This document shows, piece by piece, positions 10,945-20,856 of a DNA stretch of 26,418 nt; the first letter of the stretch is position 1; each line of letters begins with the position of its first letter. The position numbers and the translations under genes were made by a program. The stretch lies in contig JAYKXP010000325.1 of the NCBI GenBank assembly GCA_037176845.1, forward strand, positions 1 through 26,418, written 5' to 3'. Source of the DNA: Paramarasmius palmivorus. Lineage: Eukaryota > Basidiomycota > Agaricomycetes > Agaricales > Marasmiaceae. The notes under the pieces were generated by a model. The model saw only the letters and a list, made by a program, of their open reading frames with translations, ran no database searches and was not told the DNA's origin.

Positions 10945-12566
10945 TTAGCCAACCCAAAAGACCAAGCCAAATAACTCACCCAAAAAGGACTCCCTGCTCG
11001 TGAACGACGCACGACACTCTTGACAGGTCCTCAACGCCTTCTTCCCTTTCCCCTGCCCCGACTCACTGGTGACATCCGAACCGAATATCGCATCCAAACC
11101 AGCAACCTCACCATTTCCCACTCTCTCAAGGTATCTCTCAATTTGCGCCGCCCTTGGTCTCTCCACAGGACTCTGCGCCCAACACCGCTCAACAAGATCC
11201 CATACGAGATCAGGACACCACCCATCGATGGGTTTGGGAGGTCGGTTGCCTGACATGACTTGCTTGATGATAGCACCTTCGCGCAGGCCGGAGAAAGGGG
11301 GTGCACCGGTTATTATCTATGGACGCAAGCTTATGTACGAGTACTCGTCATTGGTTGCCTGAATACGCACCTCGAAGATCGTGCACCCATACGCGTAGAT
11401 ATCCCTAGGAGATTTGTCTACGTCTTTCCCGGAACGATGATCCTCGACATCGAACATCTCCGGAGCCATCCATGATAATGTTCCTTTTGGCCCACCACTG
11501 CTACTTGTCGTGCTATCCAGACGATGGCTTTCGATTACGGTTGCCAAGCCAAAGTCTGCTAGACGACAGCAGGCGTGTTCGTCGACAAGGATGTTGGCCT
11601 GGTTGTTGCGTGAGTTGCAAGCGAGGGTAATAGGTTGTAGGGTGTACGCACGCCTTTGATGTCGCCATGTATGATCATGGAGTCGAGGGAGTGGAGGTAA
11701 GTCATGCCGGAGGATATTTCGTGTAACTGCATTCACAATCACGTGTTAGCGCTAGGAGTAGCATAAGGTTGTCAAGGGGTTTGCGTACTGCTTTCAGCCG
11801 ATTATGTTCTGGGTTCTTGTGCAGTAGGTGATGAATATCCGCATTAACCCATCCCAGGACGATACGAGCAGATCCTGAATCCGGGAGAGAAAAGCTCCGT
11901 GTTTATGTTTACGCCTAACAAAGGCAAGATGTTCGGATGGGAGGTATTTCCATACGAGGGCATCTTTGCCAGAAAGCCTGGGTGGTAGGGACGGAAGAGT
12001 GTTAACAGAAAATCGAACCGCAGAAGGAAATGCTTGTGAAACACACCTTGAGGACTTCCTGTCTCTTGTGCTCGTGGGGTGGAGGAGATTTCGCAGCACT
12101 TTTCAGCATACAAGGTCGCTCCCCAGGGCTCAAGATACCCTTCCAAATGTCCTGTGAGATGCTGGAATCAACATCCTGCACTATTAAGAGAGACTGATAA
12201 AACGAACAGTCATAACCTCCTCCTCTAACCGGATGGTTTCCTATCTTTGTGATGCTGTTTAAGAAAACGACGACGGTAGAAAAAGGATGTTTTTTTCATT
12301 GCTAGAGCACGTAGAGCTTTAAGGCACAGTTTACGTTGAGAACCATGAGATTGATCTGCTTCCTGCACAGGATAAGCACACATCGGCTGCTCGTGCAATC
12401 GAGCAAAATCAGAACTCACCGATTGTAACAGCTCCAGGAGATGGGGTACACAAGAGGCATCCAAAGACAGCAAGATGTTGACAGAGTCTGGCCGTGCCAG
12501 CACGACTCGAAGTTCTTGAATAGTGTTGATTGCGAATCTTGAGGTCGCTTCGGAGCTCGAGCGCAT
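10945..12566 (-). pseudogene. Paralogous TKL kinase with frameshifted N-lobe
   Basis: Aligned by eye with the intact kinase upstream, this copy has the same exon order on the minus strand. Exon 1 (12566 to about 12422) carries the same VPHLLELLQS helix. Exon 2 starts as RKLCLKALRALAMKK, then changes frame after a run of seven A (minus strand, 12290-12296), and the RGGGY Gly-loop is found in another frame. The donor expected after the Gly-loop is absent or non-canonical. Exon 3 begins DIWKG. Exon 4 (about 11960-11800) needs all three frames to match the paralogue, ending LHKNPEHNRLKA. From 11733 onwards it is clean: IIHGDIKG, ANILVDEH, DFG, WMAPEMF, GLREGAIIKQVMSGNRP and RCWAQSPVERPRA, with correct splice sites. 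The frame is open to 10945; an alternative last intron would move the stop to about 10896. There is no coiled-coil tail like the paralogue's. Probably a pseudogene, unless the frameshifts are assembly errors. Confidence 0.85.
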
Positions 12567-12916
12567 AACTGGGAGCTACCTGCGTTGAAGTAAAAGGAAA
12601 GGGTATACGTGGGTAACAGAACCTTATCACTCTCAGAAAGGCTCGGTTGCGGGAGTCACAGCTTCGCCGAGCGCTTCCAAAGCGCTTCCGGATCTGCCTC
12701 TACAGCAAACCCCTCGCCGTCGCTAGACTCCGATTTCAAATGACTTCGAACTCATGTCGAACGTAGGCACGAGTGATTGAGTCTACTCAGGGAGATTAAG
12801 TATGTTGAGGGGTAGCGCCCATAGACGCCCAGTGGTTGCGAAGGAAAATGACATACTACAACAGAGTGGTTGCAACAGATCCTACATATATACTTATCAA
12901 GATACACTTTCGTAAC
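12567..12916. other. Intergenic region upstream of the decayed kinase
   Basis: About 350 bases between the 5' end of the decayed kinase and the 3' end of the PARP-finger gene, both on the minus strand. It should hold the old kinase promoter and the 3' flank of the PARP-finger gene. A short direct repeat, AGCGCTTCC, occurs twice at about 12669-12688. Nothing else was recognised. Confidence 0.4.
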
Positions 12917-14153
12917 TCACAAACATTCCTCCATCCACCTCTCCTGCGCGTCGCGTAGCAGAGCAAGTTCCCCAACACTCAACTTTGAGCTCAAGAAAAT
13001 AGTGTCGCTAATGAATCGCAGCCCATGTGCACCTTCAATCTGCAATTCCTCCAATTTCTCCTGCAGGTTCCTCGGTACCTCGTACTTCTGGCAAAAATCG
13101 GCGAGCGCCAGCTTTGGAGGCGACTTCAAGCGTGTCAAGGAAGTTCTGTCAGGGTTTGCGATGTGGACGGTGCTTTTCGGTCCGATGGTAATGTGAATGG
13201 ACATGTCGATGGCCTAGTGATCCCAGTCAGTCATTGGTTCTGGAGTTTTCGCTGCTAACACACCTTTGTAGTGGCAGGATTGTTCACGTCTTTTGAGACT
13301 TCATGAAGCTCTTGAGCATTCGTACTGTTGTTGAGTCTCCAAGCGAAGCTATTGAATTCCTTGTTGATCTCCTGAAAGAGTAAACCCGAGTTAAGTAGTC
13401 AGAATCTGAACCTATCTGAACCCGGAGGAATGAAGTGTACCTCGTCATCTTCATTTAATGGATCCTTCGACAGTGAATTTAAGCTACCAAGAAGAGACAT
13501 AAGAATGCTTAGTCTATCGTACCTTTTCAGAGGACACAGATTCTTCACGATGCCCACGCGTTACGCGTCGTCTCTTTGCCGAGAGGCTGGTTTCTTCACT
13601 AGCCTGAGATCTCTTATTTCTCCCAATCAAGCTCTCAATACCTCCGCCACTGCCACTTGAATGATTGTTATCAGCAAAAGAAACCTCAACGTCAGGTTTT
13701 TCCTTGTCTTCTTCAGATATCTCCCCCACTTCAATGGCCTTGCAAACACGGGCTTGATCTTCTTTCTTCAGGGAGTCAAAACCGTCGGGGTTTATTCCAC
13801 TTTCGATTTGGAGTTTTATCATTTTTAGTTCTTCGGGGGTAACGCAGCCCCAGTGGCGCCAGGCACTACTTGGGATAGTGAGTAAAAGCAGCACCAAGAG
13901 ATAGATTCTAGACTTACCAGGCTGCTGAGTACCCAAACCCCACGCGTAAAGCGTTCTTGCGAATGACATTGTCTGTAGAACTGAGATGAGAAATGTGAAG
14001 ACTCGAAGATGGGAGAAATAAACACCGTTGCCTCGGCTACACACTAGTTCGATCATGGTTTATGAGCTCCGTTATGGACTAGGGTACTTGAATGGACGTA
14101 CCTTGACAGCGGGAGATTCCAGAGGGAGCATAGCCCAAGAAATGTTGACGCAT
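12917..14153 (-). CDS. PARP-type zinc-finger protein, short paralogue
   Basis: Model on the minus strand: 14153-14102, 14043-14026 (microexon), 13972-13918, 13868-13523, 13464-13441 (uncertain), 13371-13264 and 13213-12917, about 299 residues. The N-terminus forms one PARP-type finger, GYAPSGISRCQVC then WRHWGC, with ligands C16, C19, H47 and C50 (C-x2-C ... H-x2-C). The WRHWGCVTPEE signature is typical of fungal PARP fingers. A helical acidic segment (FDSLKKEDQARVCKAIEVG) follows, then a Ser-rich part with a basic KRRR patch, and a C-terminal domain of about 65 residues (PPKLALADFCQKYEVPRN ... AQERWMEE) shared with the paralogue at 22717-24945. PARP-type fingers bind DNA breaks or other DNA structures, so nuclear DNA binding is a reasonable inference. 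No ADP-ribosyltransferase catalytic domain is present. The start ATG at 14153 is the only close upstream Met in frame with the finger. Confidence 0.8.
14026..14043 (-). other. 18-nt microexon carrying zinc ligand C19
   Basis: Flanked by CTAG on the acceptor side and GTGTTT on the donor side. Inserting these 18 bases joins the flanking exons in frame and supplies V-C-S-R-G-N, including the second cysteine of the C-x2-C pair. Skipping it also keeps frame but removes that cysteine. No transcript evidence is available; the call rests on the finger consensus and on the paralogue having a microexon in the same place. Confidence 0.65.
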
Positions 14154-14601
14154 CGCAGCTATTGAACGTTGAACGTTGGCACGGAAGGAATGAACCTATC
14201 ACATGATCATCAGTAGTAAATTGGTATATAGTTTTACGCTCCAACTGCAAGCTTCTCGCAAGTCGCTTATTCCAGATCCGCATCAGGGAATACGGAACCT
14301 TCACGATCCAAGGGTTGCTAAATCAAGGGTTGAAGAGGACTGTTCGAGGAATGCAAGATCCCAAAACGAGCTACTGTTGCCAGAACTTATAGCAACAAAC
14401 ACATCGATTAGAAGCGATAAGTTAAAGACACAGACAGATCAAATTAGAAATAGACAAGGCACTATACACTACTCATGAACCAACGGGCAATGGGCAAGTA
14501 CCGACGCACACCAGGCCGTCGGCTTTTTGGCGGGAAGCATATGCTCAGACAGCATGGCCGGGTTTGCTATCGGAGTGGTACTATAGACATGTTCAGTGAA
14601 A
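14154..14601. other. Intergenic region, putative promoter of the PARP-finger gene
   Basis: It lies between the 3' end of the DUF6534-like gene and the start of the PARP-finger gene, both minus strand. An ACTATATACC TATA-like sequence (minus strand, about 14222-14231) lies roughly 70-80 bases upstream of the chosen ATG. GTTGAACGTTGAACGTT (about 14163-14179) is a short direct repeat close to the start. The plus-strand frame at 14203-14478 shows no recognisable features. Confidence 0.4.
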
Positions 14602-16704
14602 TTATTTTTTAAGAAAATGGGACCATGTAAGACTACCCACGCTGTCGTTGGTATTGAAATCACGTTGAGTCGTCGTATCAATTTGAATAGCAATAGGACT
14701 GTTTGTCGACTGGCAGGACAAATCTCAGGAGTCAGTAAAGTCAAGATAAGCAAATGTTTGGACAGTCACCTTCGTCAATCGAGGCGTCTGATCGCCCTCT
14801 GTCTGCTCAGCGAATCGACCCATTGTGTAAACGTCTCCAGAGGTGGCTTGCGATGGACGTGAGCTACTATATACACAGTTAGTTGAGGATTGGGTAATGC
14901 AAAAGACTTTCAAAGATCACTCACGCTTCTCGGATATGCTCCCTTGTATTGAGAGTGACAAGGAGAGAGTTTGTGTAGACTGCAACCACGAGGTGAGGAC
15001 ATATCTAGCGAGCAATTATAGAGCTTACGTCGGCCCTCTAAAAAGCGGTCAATCTTCATCAATTAGCGAAACCAGAACTACGCACGCATAAGGAAGAAGA
15101 ACATATAAATGAACGTGTTTTTCCATACATTGATGGATATAAAGGCCAGCAGTGCACTCAAGCTGACGGGTATCCCAGTATTGAAGGTGAAGATGATCTG
15201 AAAGGAGTGAATCAGGGCCACGTTTCCGCATTTCAAAGGCATACTAACCAGTCGGTTGAGCATGTCGTTGGAGCGCTTGAAGCCGGTTTTGGAGTGATGC
15301 AAGAAGCCGACCATAGCAATAGATATTGCTACATCAGTGATGGCTGCAATTTTGATTAGAAGGCGTCTAGATCTGATGCCTGGAACTACTTGCTTGATAG
15401 CAGGTTGCAAGTCATCGATATCGTCTAAGAAGGAAGGTGAACATGGTTCTGCGGAAGATTTATAAGTCACTAACATCAAGGGACTTGAACTCGAGGAACG
15501 TATGGTAAGTGAGTCTTTTCATTGAGAAGTCGGTCAGCGAGAATGCCTGCGTCCTGAGCGAAGACCATACCCTTTACCAGCAAAATCTGGATCGATAGAT
15601 GATAAATATCAGCGACACATCGAGTTGTACGGTGTGGACTTACAGCCCAAAAGCACTGTTAAAGACACTTTAGCAAAGTGATAAGCGGCAGGTACATAGC
15701 AAACTCACCGAACGACGCCACAGAGAGCGCAACCTAAAATCGCCAGATTAGGGGGCATACAAAGACTAGGAAGGAAATACTGTACGTACCGGGATCGCCA
15801 CAACAAATATGTTATGCTTGCTCACTGGAAATACACCGGTCAACAATCAGTTACAACTTTATCGAACTACCTACATCGCCATAAACGCCAGCAATAGAAC
15901 CTAAAAGCCAGGAATATAAGCACGGAGCAAGGAAAAGTACACAAGGAGACACTGACATTTGCACGATGACTGCAATAACGTTGCTGACCATGACCTCGCC
16001 GATGAGTGAGCTTATGTGCACGTTATTCATAGCTATGAGCGACGAAAAGAAAGGAAGAACCTATTCAGCACTGCGAGATACGATGGATTTCCGTAGTTCT
16101 GCAGAATGGGTGAGGGGATTAACGTGACGAGAACGAAAGGTGCTCACCGTAACTAGATACGTGTACACTGAAAGCTGGTGAGATCGCGGGCAACGTTATG
16201 AAGCGGGGTAATGCGCATACCGGATTCAGTCAACATGGCGAGCTGGATCGTGTCAAGGATAAGAACGGCGAGAACCTGTGGGCTATTTGTTAGCATGCTT
16301 GCGGATGACTATCAAAAATCTGGCGACTTGCCACCCCCTTGAGGAATTTGGTATCTTTGTACGAGAACTTCCGCCAGTATAGCCACCCTTGTAGACAACC
16401 AGCTAGGCCCAGTTAGAGCTGCCTTCACACTTGAAGCAATGTCAAGAAAACCAACCTCCGTACAGACTAGGAACGGAATAAGATGTCAGTCCTGTCAAGC
16501 TCTTCTGGACGAGCGATCAACTCCACTCACGCTGAGCCTATTACCACGGCTAGAGAAGAAACTGTCAGACTTCTTCATCAGTACCATTTGATGACGTGCG
16601 TACCGTGGAATAGCATTCCTAGCCTGTATATCAATATCAACGTCAGTTTCTGGGTATTCAATACGCATAATGAAAAGCACGAACGTTAAATGGGGAGCCT
16701 CCAT
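14602..16704 (-). CDS. DUF6534-like seven-helix membrane protein, about 20 exons
   Basis: Exons traced on the minus strand: 16704-16685, 16623-16604, 16549-16531, 16466-16456, 16402-16335, 16275-16221, 16167-16148, 16098-16061, 16010-15957, 15900-15875, 15824-15790, 15733-15709, 15655-15644, an uncertain part in 15600-15430, then exons ending 15249, 15197-15086, 15037-15029, 14979-14925, 14866-14770 and 14709-14602. The protein reads as successive hydrophobic helices with family-like pieces: LGMLFHAVVIGSALYGAGCL, FLKGVLAVLILDTIQLAML, IVQMFYCWRLWRLSKHNIF, HHSKTGFKRSNDMLNRL and the closing GRLYTNSLLVTLNTREHIRE. TGFKR and LYTNSLLxTLNxR are hallmarks of basidiomycete DUF6534 membrane proteins, whose function is unknown. 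A polar tail ends in FLKK. Around 15430-15600 I could not find a splice path that keeps frame, so either an exon boundary is misread or there is an indel. Confidence 0.8.
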
Positions 16705-16743
16705 TTCGGTGATCTGGTAACCCTCTAGCAACCAACACTCTCA

Positions 16744-16751
16744 GTTTATAT
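16744..16751 (-). promoter_or_regulatory. TATA box of the DUF6534-like gene
   Basis: CATATAAA on the minus strand, about 40 bases upstream of the ATG at 16704. That spacing is plausible for a fungal TATA element with a short leader. Confidence 0.5.
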
Positions 16752-16974
16752 GCTCCTGGGCATTGGCGGGGTACGAGTGCGGGTATTTTTTTTTGGCAAT
16801 TTTTGCATATTCAAGTTACGTCCTATGGTTTCAGGGGTGATGAACTGTGTATTTCAATCTTGTCGGAAGGAGATGATCCAAGCGCCTTCGCTTCTGAGAT
16901 CCTGCCCTTTTGTTAGATTTGGGGTTACGTCAGATAAAAAGCAGAATTGCCCGCTCAGGGTAGCGTTAAAGATG

Positions 16975-17709
16975 TCAATCAAAAGTCTCGAGTTGTCCAT
17001 GTACTGTGTATGAATAAATGGGTCCTGAGCCTAGCATATGATAACGTCGTTCGAGAACTGTAGTATCCGCGTACGTTCGGGTCTGTCTGAAGTTGTCTAT
17101 TGGCAGAGATAGTGAATCAAGGGCCTTCAAGGGCATAAGAGTATAAGCAAAGAGAATGTTCCAAATGGAAAAGAAATACGTACCATTACAGCAATAGATG
17201 AAGACGCGAGATCGGAGTCAGCAGTGAAGCAATCTGCAAGATATGCCGGAGATCCCTCCTCATGTCGAATCCTAAAGGTATAGGGTTCCGCAAGAGTACA
17301 GCTCAGCTCTGTGAGCTGGTGTAGAAGAAAGAAATGTGACCAAGTCATCAGAATATGGGAAGTGTGGAAGCAAGGAGACTGGAACGCGCCGCGCCAGGCA
17401 TTATCAATTTGGTTCCCACGATCCCTGCGACGAGTTCTCGATTCGACCGGGGCTCAAAACTTCAAACCTTGACAACCAGCTCACGGCCAACCACCGACAT
17501 CCATCTGGAATGAAGGCAGAAGGGTCGCATCTCGCCTGGGTATTCCCTTTTGCCAATCGCATACCTTTCATCCTGCGAAAAGCCTTCTGGAATTGCCGTA
17601 TGCGGAACTTGGAGTATCGTTTCGCGGTCGTATAGAGAAGTCGTAACTAGTCGTAACTGAGCTTGTAAGTGGCCAGATAGAACGTCTGCCAATAATTTCT
17701 CGAGTGTTT
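16975..17709 (-). pseudogene. Unidentified three-exon reading frame, start not visible
   Basis: Three pieces join in phase 0 on the minus strand: about 17709-17477 (VTLETLEKLLADVLSGHLQ ... SVVGRELVVK), 17315-17184 (LTELSCTLAEPYTF ... ASSSIAVM) and 17124-16975 (ALDSLSLPIDNFRQ ... HGQLETFD, stop TGA). The second intron has a good donor, GTACGT, and an AAG acceptor; the first has a weak donor, GTTTGA. About 170 residues stay open across three frames joined by plausible splice sites. No Met lies at the 5' end and TGA codons stand just upstream, so the gene is either 5'-truncated or has an unseen upstream exon. The P450 gene starts about 200 bases away in the opposite direction. No domain was recognised. 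Confidence 0.35.
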
Positions 17710-17911
17710 CTAACGTAACTTCTCATCAGTCAATTGCAACTAGCCCTGGGGCAGGAGTAACGGGTTACAGTACACATGATTGCATGGGAGCCGTCTTTCG
17801 GACTCCGGAGGCTTTGCTAAGAAGATATCATAAACTTAAAGATATCACTTCTGAAAGTCCTCATCAAGGGATCCCTTCACCCACCTTCACCCCACATCAC
17901 CGGCCCCGAAA

Positions 17912-20232
17912 ATGGTTTCCTCACTAGATTATGCTGCCATCGCGGTGGCTGGGTTCTTGGTCTACAAAATCACCACCAGAAAGACTTCGGGATATCCTCT
18001 TCCGCCAGGCCCTAAAGGGCTTCCGATAGTCGGAAGTGCCTTCGAAATGCCAAAAACTAGAGCCTGGCAAACGTTCTCTGATTGGGGGGATGTCTGGGGT
18101 GAGCATTGGGCATCTATACTTGCGCGCGTATCCTTCACTGATAACGCGTTACAGGTCCGATCATGTCTTTCACTGCGATAGGCCAAACATTCGTTCTCGT
18201 CAGCGACCACAAAGTTGCAGAAGAATTGCTCGGAAAGACTGGGTCTTTGTTTGCTGATCGTCCTACTATGGAGATGGCGGAACTGACGGGGTGGTCTCGT
18301 GCTTTGAGTGCAGCTCGATATAAGAGAGATTCCGGAGGTGCGTTTGGGGCAAATTTGTCCGCATTCAATAACTAATACCTTAGCTGGCTTAGTATCGGAA
18401 ATTGATCGGTCGGGTGATTGGAACTAGAGGGAACATGACCAGGTTCTATCCGGCAGAAGACTATCAGGCCAATATGTTCTTGAAGCGTGTTCTTGATAAT
18501 CCAACGGACCCTGCTGCCGCAACTAGAAAGTAAGCTTTGAGCTCTCGTGCATTGTCAAGTATTGATTTTGGTTTAGGACTGCAGGTGCTATGGTACGTTT
18601 TCGCACTGACGTGTAGGGACTTTTCTTAGGAAATTGTAGATTCTTCACATTACCTACGGCTACAAGGTTTGTGCTGGACTTGTTTCCCCGCGTTGATCTA
18701 ACCGATTCCCTCAGATCAAAGAGACGGGGGAGGGACCCACTCGTCAAGCTTGCAGATGATGTACATGCGTGTTGAGATTGACCGTCAGCAGGATCTCTGA
18801 CCAAGAAACCTTTCAGGCCCTAGCCGAGTTCTCCGATATCACACGCCCTGGAGCATACATTGTCGAATTCTTTCCTTTCCGTGAGCGCGCTTCTCGACCC
18901 TTCTAATTGTATTGCTGAAAAATAGCTAGTGAAACACATTCCTTTATGGTTCCCATTCTTTTCTTTCCACAAAAGAGTAAGTATATTCTCGTCTCACTTC
19001 GCCGGATCAAAGCTAAAGCACAAGAAAGGCCGCAGCGTGTCGTAAGAACTGTGATGCTCTCTCCGAAGCACCTTTCGCTTTCTGCAAGAAACAAGTGGTG
19101 AGTTACTCAAATATACTAGCTATACACTCATTCACATCCCCGAATAGGCTAGCGGCGATGAGAACGACTCCTACTGCGCCGCCCTTCTCAAAGATGAGAC
19201 CATCACTGAGTCTCACATGGAAGATCTGAAGTGGTCGGCGGCATCTTTCTATGGAGCAGGCGCCGACACTACCGTCTCCGTCGTTTATTGCTATTTCCTC
19301 GCGTGTTGCCTCTTCCCTGAAGTACAAGCGAAAGCTCAGGCCGAAATCGAGGCTGTGGTTGGTAACGATAGACTGCCGTCATTCCAAGACCAAAAGTCAT
19401 TGCCTTACATCGATGCTTTGGTGAAAGAGTTATATCGATGGCTTCCTATTGTTCCTCTAGGTATGGCCCAGCTTTGACGGGGAGTCCAATCTAACTTGGC
19501 TTGCTCAGCTGTTCCACATCGTGCCATGCAAGACAGCGTGTTCCAGGGCTACTTCATACCGAAGGACACTAATGTACGCCTTCCCTCGCAGGAATCCAGT
19601 TCGCATCTAACGCAGCCTAGGTCATCGCCAATGTCTGGAAGTTCCTCCACGACCCGACAGTATACAAAGATCCAATGTCATTCAATCCCGAGCGTTTCCT
19701 TGGTCCCAATCCAGAACCTGCTCCGCAAGACCGAGGCTTGTTTGGCTACGGCCGCCGGTAAGTTCATGAAATCACTATTTTAGATGTTGGGGCTAAACAG
19801 TGGTTGCGTAGAACATGCCCTGGTCTTTACCTCGTAAGTTCCGCTTCACTATTCATGTTCTGACGGGTGCTAAGTCGCAGTCGCAGGCCGAAGTCAGCGT
19901 ATGGATCAACGTCGTCAAAGCTGTTGCAGGGTTACAGGTTGAATGTGCTGTCGATGGGAATGGACAAAAGATTGTGCCGGTCCCAGATATCACGGACGGG
20001 AGTCATTACGTGCGTATCTCTGAGTTATGATAGTTGTCGTGGTCAATGTTCTGATATTCCTTATAGTCGCCCTGTGGAATTCAAGTGCGCAGTGAAGCCA
20101 CGATCACCACAAGTATTACAACTGCTGGAAGAGGCATTGAGCAATGCCGAAAGGTCTAATATTTTTATTCTCTGGTCGTGGTATCGTAATCCATTTTTCA
20201 CCAATCTCGCAACTCCTTATACCCGTTTCTAG
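17912..20232 (+). pseudogene. Cytochrome P450 with frame breaks
   Basis: Exon 1 (17912-18098) begins with a membrane anchor (YAAIAVAGFLVYKI) and the Pro-rich hinge PLPPGPKGLPIVG. Later exons carry RGNMTRFYPAEDYQANMF, a 16-nt exon encoding TAGAM (about 18579-18594), LVKLADD, FSDITRPGAYIVEFFPFLKH, the I-helix AGADTT (about 19257), ExxR as KELYR (about 19427), PERFLGP and the haem loop FGYGRRTCPG, split by an intron, with the cysteine ligand near 19817. All P450 hallmarks survive, so this is a class II microsomal mono-oxygenase by descent; the substrate is unknown. Breaks: at about 18318-18392 the RYxERFRxYRK helix needs a frame change, and at 18726-18738 (GGGGGAGGGACCC) one base too many or too few shifts DPLVKLADD out of frame. 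The last intron (about 20010-20066) also does not join cleanly to RPVEFKCAVKPRS. Probably a recent pseudogene, or an intact gene with consensus errors. Confidence 0.8.
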
Positions 20233-20856
20233 CACTTTGTAGTTGGCGACTTGCATCAAGCAGGTACTCCGAATGTCGCGTGAATTTCTGTGAGAAAATC
20301 CCGAGGGGTTGGCGGGATTCAAAGTGAGACTTGGAGCACTCCTCAGAGTCGAAGGTTTGGTATGTTCCTATGTTCTGTACCAGAATTTTCACCAAACAGC
20401 ACTCTATCGGTGCTTCGAAATGCGATAGTCACCCTCAACAGTCCTTGAAGAAGGCACACATTTTACCCTCGAACAATCCTCGAAATCTAGACTTTTTACC
20501 GGCGTACCTTAACTAGCGACGCGCCAAATTGGTGGGTTTCAGGAGACCTTGCGCTCCGTGCAGGAGCATGCAATCTCGATTGCAACGCAATGTGATCACG
20601 ATGGTCGGCCCTCCGCATCCACCCTGCAACGGAAATTCCTCGTCAGTTTAGAACAGTGACCCCTAGTGACCCTAATAATCATTAGGAGCAATCATTGCCA
20701 AGATGGTTTATTAGGCCTCGAACGCGTTGAGGGGTCAACCGACCACCCTTTTCCCTTCACCATCCAACTTTTCGCTCTTCCTTCCAGCAGTGCTGCCTTA
20801 GAGCCAGGTCGCTCCCATTTCATTTCTGCTGGTCATTCGTTCGGTGGTCTATCATC
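20233..20856. other. Intergenic region
   Basis: 3' flank of the P450 and upstream region of the CBM19-like gene, both on the plus strand. No gene was recognised. Short frames at 20331-20516 (+) and 20198-20395 (-) lack features. The last 120 bases are pyrimidine-rich (for example TTTTCGCTCTTCCTTCC), as is common just upstream of fungal start codons. Confidence 0.4.

Noticed and set aside
11020..11475. Plus-strand frames of 71-97 codons across the kinase C-lobe
   Set aside because: The minus strand encodes clear kinase subdomains here with matching splice sites; the plus-strand frames are shadows.
12917..13204. The C-terminal 95-codon frame as a separate small gene
   Set aside because: A clean acceptor just upstream (GATCACTAG at about 13214) joins it in frame to the rest of the PARP-finger gene, and the paralogue has the same domain at its C-terminus.
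14469..14753. A 94-codon minus-strand frame just after the membrane protein, hydrophobic enough to look like another membrane segment
   Set aside because: The last exon of the DUF6534-like gene (14709-14602) overlaps it in another frame, joins in phase 0 and continues the tail sensibly (STNSPIAIQIDTTTQRDF), so the longer frame is a shadow.
19011..19040. Apparent third frameshift in the P450 before the CRKNCDALSE segment
   Set aside because: An intron from the GTAAGT after HKR to the later acceptor ACAAGAAAG (about 52 nt) restores the frame, so no break is needed here.
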